A DNA stretch of 64,000 nt from an uncultured Alphaproteobacteria bacterium (GTDB taxonomy: Bacteria > Pseudomonadota > Alphaproteobacteria > Micavibrionales > Micavibrionaceae), in NCBI GenBank assembly GCA_937923625.1, contig CALDTV010000006.1, forward strand, positions 30,144 to 94,143, given 5' to 3'. Of the stretch, positions 49,514-60,839 are shown one piece after another (positions within the stretch are counted from its first letter, which is position 1; each line of letters begins with the position of its first letter). Both the position numbers and the translations under genes were made by a program. The notes under the pieces were generated by a model. The model saw only the letters and a list, made by a program, of their open reading frames with translations. It had not been told where the DNA came from and ran no database searches.

Positions 49514-50967
49514 TAGGCGCTCTGTTTTTGGCGTTTCGCGAATTCAGCATCAAGCTGATCGGGGAGATCATAAGCCCATTTACTGATGCTTCCTGCACCA
49601 CAGCAGATGACCATATCACCTTCGTTGGCAATATCTGCCACCATAGCCGCGAGGGAGGAAACGTTCGGCAGAACTTGTGCGTGCTTATGACCCCTCTCCG
49701 AAATACCAGCGACCAAATGTTCTTTATCAGCGCCCTCAATCGGGTCTTCGCCTGCGGCATAAACATCAGCGATCATCACGCTATCGGCATCGTTAAAACA
49801 GGTGCAGAAATCTTCGAATAAATCTTGAAGGCGCGTATAGCGGTGCGGCTGCATCACGGCGATCACTTTTTTTCCTGATTTTTCAACACCTTGGCGCGCA
49901 GCTTTTAACACAGCTTTTATCTCAACGGGATGATGTGCGTAATCATCAATGATTGTAATGCCATAGCTTTCGCCCGTTTTTGTAAAACGACGCTTGACCC
50001 CGCTAAAGTTTTTCATCGCGGTTTTCATGACCGCCGCGGGTGTGCCCATTTCATAGGCAATCGCCAATGACGCTAGAGAGTTAGAAACATTATGATCCCC
50101 TAACATTGGCAAGAATACGTCACGAAGCGTTTCACTATCTCCTCCGCCTTTTTCAGCCGTAAGCCAGCCTGCAAAAGTCACATCGAACAAACTTCCCGAA
50201 GCATCGTTGCGCACATTAGAAACACGAACATCTGCTTGCGGATTAAAGCCATAAGTAATCACACGCCTATCCGCCAAAGCGGGAATCATTTCTTGCACGG
50301 CAGGATGATCGGAGCAAAGCACAGCAAAACCATAAAATGGCAGATTATCAATAAAGCGGCGAAATGCGGCTTTGATATTGTTATAGGAGCCATAATGATC
50401 CAGATGCTCTGGATCAATATTTGTGACAACAGCAACAGTTGCGGGAAGCTTGGTGAACGTGCCATCACTTTCATCTGCTTCCGCAACGATCCAGTCGCTT
50501 TCGCCAATGCGGGTGTTGGTTCCATAACGGTTAATAATGCCGCCATTAATGACGGTGGGATCATAACCGGCCTCTTCGAGCATTGTGCCGACCATCGTCG
50601 TTGTGGTGGTTTTACCGTGCGTGCCCGCAATGGCGATAGACCATTTTAAGCGCATAATTTCCGCCAGCATTTCAGCGCGGCGGACAATGGTTTTGCGCGC
50701 GGCACGCGCGGCTTTTAATTCTGGGTTATCGTCTTTGATCGCGGTGGAGATCACCACGATAGAGGCATCTTGGACATTTTGAGTTTCATGACCTATAAAG
50801 ACTGTCATACCTTCTTTGCGCAAACGCTCGACATTGGCGCTTTCTGACATATCAGAGCCCTGCACTTCATAACCAAGCGCATTCAGAACCTCGGCAATCC
50901 CGCTCATGCCTATGCCACCAATTCCAATGAAATGAAGCTTTCCAATTGATAATGGCATTGCGCGCAT
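49513..50967 (-). CDS. murC: UDP-N-acetylmuramate-L-alanine ligase
   Basis: Adds L-Ala to UDP-MurNAc. It has the NAD-like loop GIGGIGMSGIAEVL, the ATP loop AGTHGKTTTTTMVG and the ligase stretch DDYAHHPVEIKAVL. AAAGGA lies seven bases before ATG 50967, so I keep that start (484 aa). It is 20 bases after murG. Confidence 0.97.
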   Translation of the reverse strand: MRAMPLSIGKLHFIGIGGIGMSGIAEVLNALGYEVQGSDMSESANVERLRKEGMTVFIGHETQNVQDASIVVISTAIKDDNPELKAARAARKTIVRRAEMLAEIMRLKWSIAIAGTHGKTTTTTMVGTMLEEAGYDPTVINGGIINRYGTNTRIGESDWIVAEADESDGTFTKLPATVAVVTNIDPEHLDHYGSYNNIKAAFRRFIDNLPFYGFAVLCSDHPAVQEMIPALADRRVITYGFNPQADVRVSNVRNDASGSLFDVTFAGWLTAEKGGGDSETLRDVFLPMLGDHNVSNSLASLAIAYEMGTPAAVMKTAMKNFSGVKRRFTKTGESYGITIIDDYAHHPVEIKAVLKAARQGVEKSGKKVIAVMQPHRYTRLQDLFEDFCTCFNDADSVMIADVYAAGEDPIEGADKEHLVAGISERGHKHAQVLPNVSSLAAMVADIANEGDMVICCGAGSISKWAYDLPDQLDAEFAKRQKQSA

Positions 50968-50987
50968 AATTTTATCCTTTACCGTTT

Positions 50988-52142
50988 TTACTTACTATTA
51001 TGGCCTTGGGTAAGATCAAACGTTTTATTTGCTCGTTTGTCCCAGCCGCTGGCCATTGCAGTGACTAAATTTCCCAATTTTCTTGCAGCGTCGGGCTTAC
51101 CACAACTTCTGGCATTTTCCGCTGCGTTAAAAAGTGCCTCTGGGTTTTGCAAAAAGGTTTCAATACGCGCCAATAATGCGTCAACCGTAAAACCTTCTTG
51201 CGTCATCACCCACGCGCCGCCTGCATCAAATACAGTATCGGCATTACGTTTTTGTTGCTGGTCTTTATGATGTGGATACGGAACAAAAATGGCTGGTCGG
51301 CCTGCCGTTGTTACCTCGGCAACTGTCCCCGCGCCAGAGCGGGAAATAACTAAATGTGCCTTTTGTAATTGCGTCGGAACATCATCAAAAAATGATTTAA
51401 GCTCAGCTTTTATACCCGCTTCTAAATATTCTTTTTCAACTTGTGCGAGATCATCTTCACGGCATTGTTGGACAATTTCCAAACGCGCCTTATGCGCCGT
51501 GGACAGATTCTTGACCATAGCGGGTAAAACTTCGCTAAAAATGCTCGCCCCTTGGGAGCCGCCCATCACAAAGATACGCAACGGCCCATCTTGCTCCAAT
51601 GCAGGGTAAGGTTTGTTAAATAATTCCGCGATATCGGGACGGACAGGGTTACCAACCACAACACTTCGCACAGCATCGCTTTCATTAATGCCCGCGACGT
51701 TTGGCCATGAAAGCGCGATACGATCTGCCTTTGGCGCAAGATACGCATTCGCTTTACCTAAGATTGCATTTTGCTCGTGAATGATTGTCGCAACATTTTT
51801 CTTTTGTGCTGCCTGAACCGACGGAAAAGACGGATAGCCACCAAAACCAATCACAACGGCTGGCTTTAAGCGATCAATCAATTTTCTAGCTTGTAAGCAG
51901 CCAAGCCCCAAAGAAAATATTGTTTTAACTTTACTAAAAACACCCGGTTTCAAACTCCCACAACTAAGAACATGAACCGGTACGCCATCGGCAAAAGGCG
52001 TATATTTTTTGCCGCGCACATCCGTCGCCAACGCCACGCGATAGCCGCGCCCAATGAGATCACGCGCCAATGCTTCGGCGGGAAACATATGCCCCCCTGT
52101 ACCACCTGCGCTAATCAAAATCTGTTTTGCTTCTGCCGTCAT
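50988..52142 (-). CDS. murG: undecaprenyldiphospho-muramoylpentapeptide GlcNAc-transferase
   Basis: A peripheral inner-membrane enzyme turning lipid I into lipid II. The donor and acceptor sites show AGGTGGHMFPAEALA, GFGGYPSFPSVQAA, MGGSQGASIFSEVLP and RSGAGTVAEVTTAGRPAIF. 384 aa is full length. It is ten bases after ftsW. Confidence 0.96.
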   Translation of the reverse strand: MTAEAKQILISAGGTGGHMFPAEALARDLIGRGYRVALATDVRGKKYTPFADGVPVHVLSCGSLKPGVFSKVKTIFSLGLGCLQARKLIDRLKPAVVIGFGGYPSFPSVQAAQKKNVATIIHEQNAILGKANAYLAPKADRIALSWPNVAGINESDAVRSVVVGNPVRPDIAELFNKPYPALEQDGPLRIFVMGGSQGASIFSEVLPAMVKNLSTAHKARLEIVQQCREDDLAQVEKEYLEAGIKAELKSFFDDVPTQLQKAHLVISRSGAGTVAEVTTAGRPAIFVPYPHHKDQQQKRNADTVFDAGGAWVMTQEGFTVDALLARIETFLQNPEALFNAAENARSCGKPDAARKLGNLVTAMASGWDKRANKTFDLTQGHNSK

Positions 52143-52152
52143 AATAACCGTT

Positions 52153-53316
52153 TTATAATTTTGTGCCGCCGACAGGCCTTACAGATATGCCGCTTTTTGC
52201 AATACCTGATCGCCCTTGACGCCTTGTTAATGCCAATACCATACCCATTGCGATGCTCATCGACAACAAAGAAGAGCCTCCATAGCTGATAAAAGGTAGA
52301 GTCATTCCCTTTGTTGGTAACAAATGTAACGAAGAGCCCATATGAATCAAGGCTTGTAGACCAAACATCGTCAAAAGCCCGCCAGAAGCCAATATGACGA
52401 ACATATCTTCGCTGTCTTGGATTCGGTTGAGCCCCCGCCAAATAACGAATCCAAATAAACCAATGATAATGATAACAAAAAACAGCCCTAATTCTTCCCC
52501 TGCAACAGAGAAAATAAAATCTGCATGGGCATCAGGGAGTGATAATTTCACTGTCCCCTGACCCGGCCCTGTACCAAAAATACCACCATTTTGAAATGCC
52601 TCTAACGATTTTTCAATTTGATATGTATCGCCACTTTGTGGGTCTAAAAAACGATCGACGCGGCTTTTAACATGGGATAGTGAAAAATAAGCCATAGATG
52701 CCGCCCCCACAGCAAAAATCATCAGAAGAAATATAATCCGAAAGGGTAGGCCAGCCAAAAAAATAATACTCATAAAACAAGCCGTAACCACAAATGTCAT
52801 ACCCATATCAGGTTGCAACACCATTAAGGACGCCAACACGCCATAAATAACAGCCGCAATTTTCGTCCCAGGAAAGGACGGTTTATCTTTATGCATCGCA
52901 ATAAACCATGCCGCGACAACAATAAAAGCAGGCTTGGCAAATTCGCTGGGTTGCAAAGAAAATCCTGGTAAATGAATCCAGCGCTGTGCGCCTTTTATCT
53001 CCATGCCAAAAGCTAGTACATATAAAAGACAAAAGAAGCTCCCCACTAACATAATACTCGCCACGCGCCAAATGGTTCGAGTGTCCATTAATGACAACCC
53101 CAACATAATCACCGATGAGGGGAGAAGAATAATTAAATGGCGAAAGACAAAGTGATATTGATCCAAGCCAATACGCATCGCAACTGGCGGGCTCGCCGCA
53201 ACAACAAGCACGACACCAAATATCATCAATGTGAAGATCAGCATTAATTGCACACGATCAACCGTCCACCACCAACGCGCAAGCAAAGATTGATTTGTGC
53301 GGGAAAAAAGACTCAT
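52153..53316 (-). CDS. ftsW: septal peptidoglycan glycosyltransferase FtsW
   Basis: SEDS polytopic membrane protein with about ten segments, which polymerises lipid II at the septum with FtsI. Signatures are GAQRWIHLPGFSLQPSEFAKP, QPDMGMTFVV and PFISYGGSSLLS. It differs from the RodA encoded at 29369 by its placement in dcw. It overlaps the murD stop by four bases. Confidence 0.95.
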   Translation of the reverse strand: MSLFSRTNQSLLARWWWTVDRVQLMLIFTLMIFGVVLVVAASPPVAMRIGLDQYHFVFRHLIILLPSSVIMLGLSLMDTRTIWRVASIMLVGSFFCLLYVLAFGMEIKGAQRWIHLPGFSLQPSEFAKPAFIVVAAWFIAMHKDKPSFPGTKIAAVIYGVLASLMVLQPDMGMTFVVTACFMSIIFLAGLPFRIIFLLMIFAVGAASMAYFSLSHVKSRVDRFLDPQSGDTYQIEKSLEAFQNGGIFGTGPGQGTVKLSLPDAHADFIFSVAGEELGLFFVIIIIGLFGFVIWRGLNRIQDSEDMFVILASGGLLTMFGLQALIHMGSSLHLLPTKGMTLPFISYGGSSLLSMSIAMGMVLALTRRQGRSGIAKSGISVRPVGGTKL

Positions 53317-54698
53317 TCGGCCTCGCCTCTTATCAAATTAGTAACTTGGTCAACAAAAGCCTCCCCCCGTTTTTCAAAAGAGCCAAATTGATCCCATGAC
53401 GCACAAGCAGGAGACAGTAAAACCGTGGCGGTTTGTTCAAAAGCTTGCGCTTCTTCATGTGCTTTTTGCGTTGCAATATCTAAAGTGTGGCATTTTTCAA
53501 AAGCAAATCCATGATATATCAACCACGCTGAAAATTCTTCCATTGCTTCACCGATGACATAGCTTTTGACGATTTTATTTTTAAATATTTCTAAACCTTC
53601 AAGGCCCCCCTCTTTCATTTGCCCGCCAATAATCCAGAATATATTGTCAAAGCTAGCAAGGGCTTTTGCGGCGGCTTCAGCGTTGGTTGCTTTACTATCA
53701 TTAATATAAGTGACGTTATTTTGTTCTGCGACTTTATATTGTCTATGTGGCAGACCGCCAAAAGTTTGAAACGCTTTTTGAATAACATCATCAGCAACAT
53801 TTAATTCACGTATAATACGATAAACACAGGCCGCGTTTTGATAATTGTGAATACCTTTTAAAGTTTCTAAACCATTCAAAGAAAAAATCTCTTTATTCTC
53901 ACCCATTTTATTTTCAAATAACATGTCGTTAAGAGCGAATAACCCCTCAGGAATTTCCGCCTTAACAGAAACAGGAACAAGCCTACGTGTGCCATTAAAG
54001 AAGGTTTGATTAAAAAGCTCTTGCGTGAATTCATCATCCACACCCATCGCCGCAAACCCTTGTCCATCAAGAATAACCGCTTTTGCCTCGACGTAATGTT
54101 TCATACTGCCATGCCGGTCAATATGGTCGGGTGAAATGTTTAACAAAACTGAATAATCAGGCCGAAAGCTTGGGCATAAATCTAATTGGTAAGATGACAT
54201 TTCCAATACAAGAAAGCCTTCTTCGGGTAAATCTAAATCACAAACGGCCTTACCGATATTGCCGCCCATCACAACACTCATACCTGCCTCATTAAGAACA
54301 TGGTTCATTAATGCTGTCGTTGTAGATTTTCCATTCGTACCCGTAATACCAATAGTTTTTAATTTATGATTAGACCTATGAAGTAATTCCAAATCACCAA
54401 ATATCTCAAGATCATATTTTTGGGCATTCACCACCACATCATGTGGCTCAAACGTATAAGGCACGCCAGGCGATAGAATTAGGGCTGTATAATTTGATAA
54501 ATCAATTTGTGTTAAGTCTTTTATTTCCGCACCAAGCTCAGAAGCTTTGTGACGGTTCTCTTCTTTATCATCCCAAGCCGTAACTTTTATCCCCGCCGCA
54601 ACAAGCGCCGCAACGGTTGATAAACCAGAAATCCCCAATCCAAAAACCGCAACCGGTTTTCCGTTTAAAGTTTCAGCGTAACTTGAGAGGTCAATCAT
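53313..54698 (-). CDS. murD: UDP-N-acetylmuramoylalanine-D-glutamate ligase
   Basis: Adds D-Glu to UDP-MurNAc-Ala. The N-terminus is VFGLGISGLSTVAALVAAG; the ATP loop is GITGTNGKSTTTALMNHVL; the domain 3 motif is NDSKATNAEAAAKAL. 461 aa is usual. It starts five bases after mraY. Confidence 0.96.
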   Translation of the reverse strand: MIDLSSYAETLNGKPVAVFGLGISGLSTVAALVAAGIKVTAWDDKEENRHKASELGAEIKDLTQIDLSNYTALILSPGVPYTFEPHDVVVNAQKYDLEIFGDLELLHRSNHKLKTIGITGTNGKSTTTALMNHVLNEAGMSVVMGGNIGKAVCDLDLPEEGFLVLEMSSYQLDLCPSFRPDYSVLLNISPDHIDRHGSMKHYVEAKAVILDGQGFAAMGVDDEFTQELFNQTFFNGTRRLVPVSVKAEIPEGLFALNDMLFENKMGENKEIFSLNGLETLKGIHNYQNAACVYRIIRELNVADDVIQKAFQTFGGLPHRQYKVAEQNNVTYINDSKATNAEAAAKALASFDNIFWIIGGQMKEGGLEGLEIFKNKIVKSYVIGEAMEEFSAWLIYHGFAFEKCHTLDIATQKAHEEAQAFEQTATVLLSPACASWDQFGSFEKRGEAFVDQVTNLIRGEAE

Positions 54699-54703
54699 AA
54701 TAT

Positions 54704-55789
54704 TTAACGAAGTTTAAGCGTTGATAATCCGATCAGCGCCAAAACAACGGCAATAATCCAAAAACGAATAACGACTGTCGGTTCAGACCATCCTTTTTTC
54801 TCAAAGTGATGATGAATCGGTGCCATCCGAAAAACCCGTTTTCCCGTTAACTTGAAGGAGGCAACTTGTATCACCACGGATAAAGTTTCAAGCACGAATA
54901 ATCCGCCAATAATCAGCAGCACCAATTCATGCTTAACCAAGACCGCTATCGTACCAAGTCCTGCACCCATTGAAAGGGATCCTGTATCGCCCATAAAAAC
55001 CATTGCTGGGGGGGCATTAAACCAAAGGAATCCCATGCCTGCCCCAATTAATGCACCGCATATAATCGCGAGCTCACCGGTTCCTGGCAAAAATTGTATG
55101 CCTAAATAATCAGAAAAAACCGCATTCCCAACAAGGTAACTTATCAAGCCATAACAAGCCGCGGCAATCATCACAGGCACAATCGCCAAACCATCAAGGC
55201 CATCGGTTAAGTTAACCGCGTTTGATGCCCCCACAATAACCAACATACCAAAAGGTATAAATAAAAGCCCAAGCGGCAATAAATAATCCTTCACAAAAGG
55301 AATTGCCAAACCCGTTGCAACATCCGTCGTGGTAAAATTGATATAGGCCGCAATCGCAATAAAGGCGATCCCAAATTCTAATAACAATCGAACTCGTCCC
55401 GAAATCCCTTGGTGTGATCGTGTTGTTAGTTTGGCGTAATCATCGGCCAAGCCGATCACACCAAAAGATAATGTCACCCCCGCAACCACCCATACATAAG
55501 GGTTGGTTAAATCAGACCATAACAGCACAGAAATGCCTGCTGATATCAAAATCATCAAACCGCCCATTGTTGGCGTTCCTGCTTTTTTAAAATGCGTTTC
55601 TGGGCCATCATCGCGTATTGGCTGGCCTTCTTTTTGTTTTTTCTTAAGCCACTTAATAAGTGCAGGGCCAATAATAAAACTAATCACCAATGCTGTCATT
55701 ACCGCACAACCTGTACGAAAAGTAATGTAGCGGAATAAATTAAAAATCGCGAAATCATCCGCCAATGGATAAAGAAGATGGTAAAACAT
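54704..55789 (-). CDS. mraY: phospho-N-acetylmuramoyl-pentapeptide transferase
   Basis: A ten-segment membrane enzyme making lipid I. The catalytic aspartates are in [26 protein letters not shown] and [13 protein letters not shown], with the [11 protein letters not shown] histidine loop near the end. 361 aa is standard. The start overlaps the murF stop by one base. Confidence 0.97.
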   Translation of the reverse strand: MFYHLLYPLADDFAIFNLFRYITFRTGCAVMTALVISFIIGPALIKWLKKKQKEGQPIRDDGPETHFKKAGTPTMGGLMILISAGISVLLWSDLTNPYVWVVAGVTLSFGVIGLADDYAKLTTRSHQGISGRVRLLLEFGIAFIAIAAYINFTTTDVATGLAIPFVKDYLLPLGLLFIPFGMLVIVGASNAVNLTDGLDGLAIVPVMIAAACYGLISYLVGNAVFSDYLGIQFLPGTGELAIICGALIGAGMGFLWFNAPPAMVFMGDTGSLSMGAGLGTIAVLVKHELVLLIIGGLFVLETLSVVIQVASFKLTGKRVFRMAPIHHHFEKKGWSEPTVVIRFWIIAVVLALIGLSTLKLR

Positions 55790-57234
55790 TATGATTCCCC
55801 GTTTACGTTCGTTGTTTTATTTTTCAATTGCCTTGGTAGAGATCTTAACGCTTCAACTACCAATCCCATTTTGCTACCCAATGATCCTTTAACCATGACC
55901 ACATCACCAGGGATCAGAACATCGGGCACAATTTGCGCTAATTCTTTACTGGTATCTTTATGCTCACCGCGTTGATTGGCAGGTAATCTTTCATAAAGTT
56001 TTTTCATGTGTTTTCCGCAAGTATAAACCAAATCAACATTGGCAGCCTTAAGCGGTAATGCCAGATCAGCATGCATCTTTCCGCTCTGTTCTCCAAGCTC
56101 CAGCATATCTCCCAACACCGCAATACGGCGTCCACCTCGGCCAGGATCAATCAACGCTAATACTTTAAACGCCGCATTCATCGCCAAAGGGGACGCATTA
56201 TAACTTTCGTCAATTAACGTAATCGGATTATCACTTTCATATATCTCTAATAACTCGCGCTTACCCCGTCCCGCGATAGGCTCCTGTGATGCCATTGACT
56301 TTGCCGCTTTTTGGATATCGCCGCCCACAAGCTCTACAGCCAACAATACCGCTAAAGCATTACAAGCAATATGCCGCCCTGCAATTTGCAAACTATAATC
56401 AATTTCTTGGTTTAAAATCTTCGCCTTTGTGCGTGTACCGTTCGCGGCTTCAAGACATGAAATCATTCGCGCATCAGCATCCTTATGCTCGCCAAAGCTA
56501 TAAACTTTCAAACCCTTATCTTTTGCCTTTGCACTTAAACTATCAAAAGAGTCTATATCCCGATTCAGTATGACGGCACCATTCTCTTTTACACCATCAA
56601 AAATTTCTGCCTTGGCGTCAATAATACCATCTATGCCATTCTCGAAATTTTCAATATGTACCGATGCAATCGTTGTAATAATAGCAACATCAGGTTGCAC
56701 CATTTTTGATAGGGGCGATATCTCATTTGCGTGGTTCATACCCACTTCAAAAACACCATAATCCGTTCCCGCATGCATACCCGCAAGCGTTAACGGCACG
56801 CCCCAATGGTTGTTATAGCTCTTAATGCTCGCATGCAATTGCCCTTGCGGCCCAAGGGCAGAAGACAACATTTCTTTCGTACCTGTCTTACCGACACTCC
56901 CCGTCACTGCAATAACTTTTGCCCCAACCCGCGCGCGAGAAGCTTTTCCTAAATCTTCCATCGCTTTTAACGTATCTTCAACGATTAATAACTTTTCTGA
57001 AGAAACACCGTCAATAGGACGCGTAACCAATGCAGCAACAGCTCCTTTTTCAATGGCCTGTGCCACATAATCATGCCCATCGCTATTCTCCCCCACAAGC
57101 GCAACAAATAAATCGCCTTTTTGCAAACTACGCGTATCAATAGAAACGCCTGTCGCGCTCCATGCCCCTCCACACCTTCCAGATGTGGCCTTAACAGCAT
57201 CTTTTACTGTCCATATTGTATTGGATAGGCTCAT
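55789..57234 (-). CDS. murF: UDP-MurNAc-tripeptide D-alanyl-D-alanine ligase
   Basis: Adds D-Ala-D-Ala to the precursor. The N-terminal domain has [17 protein letters not shown], then the ATP loop [18 protein letters not shown], the [19 protein letters not shown] stretch and [15 protein letters not shown]. 481 aa. It overlaps the murE stop by four bases (ATGA). Confidence 0.96.
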   Translation of the reverse strand: MSLSNTIWTVKDAVKATSGRCGGAWSATGVSIDTRSLQKGDLFVALVGENSDGHDYVAQAIEKGAVAALVTRPIDGVSSEKLLIVEDTLKAMEDLGKASRARVGAKVIAVTGSVGKTGTKEMLSSALGPQGQLHASIKSYNNHWGVPLTLAGMHAGTDYGVFEVGMNHANEISPLSKMVQPDVAIITTIASVHIENFENGIDGIIDAKAEIFDGVKENGAVILNRDIDSFDSLSAKAKDKGLKVYSFGEHKDADARMISCLEAANGTRTKAKILNQEIDYSLQIAGRHIACNALAVLLAVELVGGDIQKAAKSMASQEPIAGRGKRELLEIYESDNPITLIDESYNASPLAMNAAFKVLALIDPGRGGRRIAVLGDMLELGEQSGKMHADLALPLKAANVDLVYTCGKHMKKLYERLPANQRGEHKDTSKELAQIVPDVLIPGDVVMVKGSLGSKMGLVVEALRSLPRQLKNKTTNVNGES

Positions 57235-58676
57235 TTTTTATTCACTTTCTCTATCGCTTTTTTAACTTCTTCAACATCATCAAATTCAAGAACGTCATCA
57301 CCAATAATCTGCCCTTTTTCGTGGCCTTTACCCGCAATAACAAGAACATCACCCTCATTCAAATCCATGATAGATATCTCAATGGCCTTACCCCTATCCG
57401 CAATCTCTGTTGCGCCGACAGCGCTCTCCATAATTTTTTGGCGTATTTTTGCGGGGTCTTCATATCGGGGGTTATCATCCGTCACGATAACTTTATCTGC
57501 GTTTTCAACAGCAATTTTCCCCATGATAGCGCGCTTACCAGCATCGCGATTGCCACCACAGCCAAAAACAACAATCAGGCGCCCTTGCGTATGTCGACGC
57601 AATGTTTTTAAAACCATTTCCAGCGCGGCTGGCTTATGCGCATAATCGATATATACTGCGCCCTTTTCTAAACCATCCATAAATTGCAACCGACCAGGGA
57701 CACCATTTAATTTTTCTAAAAGCGGCGCATATTTATCTAGATTATCATCTTGCGATAAAACAAGTCCCAACGCACATAGTGCATTCATAACTTGGAATTC
57801 ACCAACCAAAGGGAGTGTTAAAGCATAACGATTATCACGCACCGTAAATTCAATGTCTTGTCCCTCTGGTCTTGGTATCCGTTTTAGTAATTTTATTGTT
57901 TCGCCATTTTGCCCAAAAGAAATAATTTGATGCCCCGCAGACTCACAAATTTTTTTCAGGCGGGTTGCATATTCATCATCGGCATTAATAACAGCGATGC
58001 CATTAGGCGCCATTACCTCACTGAACAAACGTGACTTCGCCTCAAAATATTCATTCATGTCTTTATGATAATCTAAATGGTCACGCGATAAATTCGTATA
58101 AGCCGCCGCAGCAATTTTAACGCCATCCAACCTATATTGATCCAAGCCATGGCTCGAAGCCTCTAAAGCAAGGTGATTGATTCCCCCCGCGGCCAAATCC
58201 GCTAAATTCGCATGAAGTGATTCTGTATCAGGCGTCGTTAACCCGCCATCACGGGAAATATTCGGGCCACTCACACCCAGCGTTCCTAAGGAGGCACATT
58301 TTTCTATGCCGGATAAATGCCATATCTGTTGCACGAACGACACAACCGATGTTTTGCCGCTTGTTCCCGTCACGGCAACGATATTTAATGGCTGTGATTT
58401 ATAAAATTTCGCGACTAATTTTGCAAAAGCCCAGCGTGGGTTTTCATGATTAATAAGCGTGATACCATCATAATTTAATTCAGGCAGTCTTGCTTTTTCA
58501 TCCCCTAAAATGAAAGAAGCACCGTGGCGAACAGCATCAGGGATAAAATCATTACCATTGGATTTACTGCCTGGTAAAGCCGCAAATAAACAGTTCTTCT
58601 TAACTTTGCGGCTATCTGCTGTAATGCCAGAAAATGGTAAATCTTTTTTATCTTCTAATAAATCAGTGAGCTTCAA
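57231..58676 (-). CDS. murE: UDP-MurNAc-dipeptide meso-diaminopimelate ligase
   Basis: Adds the third peptide residue. Motifs are GITADSRKVKKNCLF, the ATP loop VTGTSGKTSVVSFVQ, and DDNPRYEDPAKI, whose DNPR is the mark of enzymes specific for meso-diaminopimelate. This indicates Gram-negative-type murein. 481 aa. It overlaps ftsI by 14 bases. Confidence 0.96.
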   Translation of the reverse strand: MKLTDLLEDKKDLPFSGITADSRKVKKNCLFAALPGSKSNGNDFIPDAVRHGASFILGDEKARLPELNYDGITLINHENPRWAFAKLVAKFYKSQPLNIVAVTGTSGKTSVVSFVQQIWHLSGIEKCASLGTLGVSGPNISRDGGLTTPDTESLHANLADLAAGGINHLALEASSHGLDQYRLDGVKIAAAAYTNLSRDHLDYHKDMNEYFEAKSRLFSEVMAPNGIAVINADDEYATRLKKICESAGHQIISFGQNGETIKLLKRIPRPEGQDIEFTVRDNRYALTLPLVGEFQVMNALCALGLVLSQDDNLDKYAPLLEKLNGVPGRLQFMDGLEKGAVYIDYAHKPAALEMVLKTLRRHTQGRLIVVFGCGGNRDAGKRAIMGKIAVENADKVIVTDDNPRYEDPAKIRQKIMESAVGATEIADRGKAIEISIMDLNEGDVLVIAGKGHEKGQIIGDDVLEFDDVEEVKKAIEKVNKK

Positions 58677-60399
58677 TGTTTCGCTCCTTTTTAATCTGTT
58701 CTTTGGTTTTGATGTAACGCTTCAAACTCTTTTCAAAAGGTTCTTTTTCTTTTTGTGGCATAATGCCTGTCACCGACGACATCGAAGAAATAATCCGCGC
58801 AACGGTGGGCGCACCAACCCAGCCCCCTGTGGCGTATCCATATGTTTCTTTTGTTCCTTGTGGCTCGTCCACCATGACAAAAACCATGTAGCGCGGCGCA
58901 TCCATCGGGAACGCCCCTAAAAAAGAAGAAATAAGTTTTTTACGGTTATATCCACCCTTGCCAGGTTTCTCGGCTGTGCCCGTTTTACCACCAACCATAA
59001 AACCATCAACTTCAGCCTTGCTTCCCGTGCCTTCAGTCACAACCATGCGCAATAATTGACGCATACGATGAGACGTTTGTGGCGACACAACACGTATCGG
59101 CGATTCAGTCTTGGTTTTCTCGCCGACGTCTTTATTTTTGACAATTGTGGGCGTAATTAATTCACCACCATTTATGATTGACGCTGCCGCACGCGTAAGT
59201 TGTAAGGGAGAAACAGCAATACCATGACCAAACGATGCCGTCAGGGTATTCACCTCTGTCCAACGCTTAGGTGACAATGGATTTCCAATTTCGCCTATTT
59301 CAAAATCTGGTTTAGTTAGCAGACCAAGATTATTATAAAAATCTTTTAAACCTTCCGAGCCAATACGTTGCCCCATTAAAGCCGAGCCAATATTCGAGGA
59401 ATGAATAAAAACTTCTGGTAAACTCATAATTCTTTTTTCTGGATGGTAATCCCGAATCTGAAAACGTCCAATTTTGATAGGCTTGCGCACATCAAAAGAG
59501 CTACTTACGACACCATCAGATTTTTCAATCATCGCCGCAGTCGAAAATATCTTGAACGAAGATCCCAATTCATAAACACCAAGAGACACACGGTTAAACT
59601 TTTCATTTTCCTTCGCATTTTGATAATTCTGCGGCTCATAATCAGGCAAGGAAACCGCAGCCAAAATCTCTCCGTTTTCAACATCCATAATCAGGCCAGC
59701 GCCCGCTTTTGCCTTAAATTTCTTTATCGTCTTCGCAATCTCACGCTTCATAATATGTTGTAAACGCACATCTAACGTTAACTGCAACGCGTCAGATTCT
59801 TTATCCAATAAAGTATTAAAGCTACCTTCTATGCCTGATAGTCCCTGACCATCAACGCCCGATGTTCCAACCATATGCACCGCGAGCGCCCCTTGCGGAT
59901 ATATACGGCGCATTTCTTCTTTAAAATTTAATCCTGGCATACCTAAATATAAAATCGCGGCCTGCTGATCGGGACTAATATTTCGTTTCACCCAAACAAA
60001 ACGTTTCTTTGTTTGCAACTTTTGCAATAACGACCCATATGACACATCAGGGAAAATTTTATGTAACTCTTTTGCCGTTTTTGATGCATCTTGCACCATC
60101 ACAGGATCAGCGTAGAGCGAAGATGTCTTTAAAGAACGCGCTAATAAGACTCCATTCCGATCAACAATGTCGGCACGGCGTTTTTCTTGTTTTGTACTTG
60201 TTAATTTCTCATACAAATCTTCTTCTTGATTTGTTTGTAACGCCCCTTGGATGATTGATAAATCAGCCGCCCGCGCCGCAACAATCACATAAGCGAAAAT
60301 AAAAAATGCACTTAACATCACAAGACGACTTCGCGCCAAATCCAATGAAGAGCGGCGCGTACCATTTAATTTGATGCGGTTGTCCCGAAAAAAGCTCAT
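58663..60399 (-). CDS. ftsI: penicillin-binding protein 3 / FtsI
   Basis: Septal class B transpeptidase. A short cytoplasmic tail and membrane segment (about residues 22-45) are followed by the dimerisation domain and penicillin-binding domain. Catalytic motifs are SSFK in YELGSSFKIFS, SSN in IHSSNIGSAL and KTG in VGGKTGTAEKPG. 578 aa is normal. It overlaps ftsL by four bases. Confidence 0.96.
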   Translation of the reverse strand: MSFFRDNRIKLNGTRRSSLDLARSRLVMLSAFFIFAYVIVAARAADLSIIQGALQTNQEEDLYEKLTSTKQEKRRADIVDRNGVLLARSLKTSSLYADPVMVQDASKTAKELHKIFPDVSYGSLLQKLQTKKRFVWVKRNISPDQQAAILYLGMPGLNFKEEMRRIYPQGALAVHMVGTSGVDGQGLSGIEGSFNTLLDKESDALQLTLDVRLQHIMKREIAKTIKKFKAKAGAGLIMDVENGEILAAVSLPDYEPQNYQNAKENEKFNRVSLGVYELGSSFKIFSTAAMIEKSDGVVSSSFDVRKPIKIGRFQIRDYHPEKRIMSLPEVFIHSSNIGSALMGQRIGSEGLKDFYNNLGLLTKPDFEIGEIGNPLSPKRWTEVNTLTASFGHGIAVSPLQLTRAAASIINGGELITPTIVKNKDVGEKTKTESPIRVVSPQTSHRMRQLLRMVVTEGTGSKAEVDGFMVGGKTGTAEKPGKGGYNRKKLISSFLGAFPMDAPRYMVFVMVDEPQGTKETYGYATGGWVGAPTVARIISSMSSVTGIMPQKEKEPFEKSLKRYIKTKEQIKKERNIEAH

Positions 60400-60839
60400 G
60401 GCGCCTCTCCTTGAACATTTTTTAAAAGTAACTCAAATTTTTCTTGTTCTGTTTTTTGAATAGTTGAAGGCTTTAAATTCTCCTGCTTTTTCTCTGGCTT
60501 TTTCGTCGAAACATGATTTAAAAATTTTGGCTTCACTTTTGGAATGACAGGCACGACAGCTTTTGGGATATCCGCAACATCCTCAATTAAATTATTTTGC
60601 GTTGTAATGTCTTTATCTAAATCTAGATTTTTTAACGCCAAAGATTCTAAGCGTTGGGGACGGTTCAAATAATCCCACTCCGTTGAAAGCGCTCTTAATG
60701 CTTCTTCTTCTCCAGAAGAATTCTGTCCAATAATCGCCAATTTCTTTTCTGCTTCTTGTACGGATTGGCTTGTGTGAAAAAGCATTACCCCCAACACAAC
60801 CGCAAAACAAATCATCAAAACTCCTGAAAGACGAAACAT
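60396..60839 (-). CDS. ftsL: cell division protein FtsL
   Basis: A small bitopic division protein: membrane segment at about residues 3-22 (LSGVLMICFAVVLGVMLF), then a coiled coil (VQEAEKKLAIIGQNSSGEEE) and a Lys/Pro-rich tail. The ATG at 60839 overlaps the rsmH stop by one base and has GGAGG ten bases upstream; the frame extends six codons further. The short tail after the coiled coil is unusual but unconserved in this family. Confidence 0.82.
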   Translation of the reverse strand: MFRLSGVLMICFAVVLGVMLFHTSQSVQEAEKKLAIIGQNSSGEEEALRALSTEWDYLNRPQRLESLALKNLDLDKDITTQNNLIEDVADIPKAVVPVIPKVKPKFLNHVSTKKPEKKQENLKPSTIQKTEQEKFELLLKNVQGEAP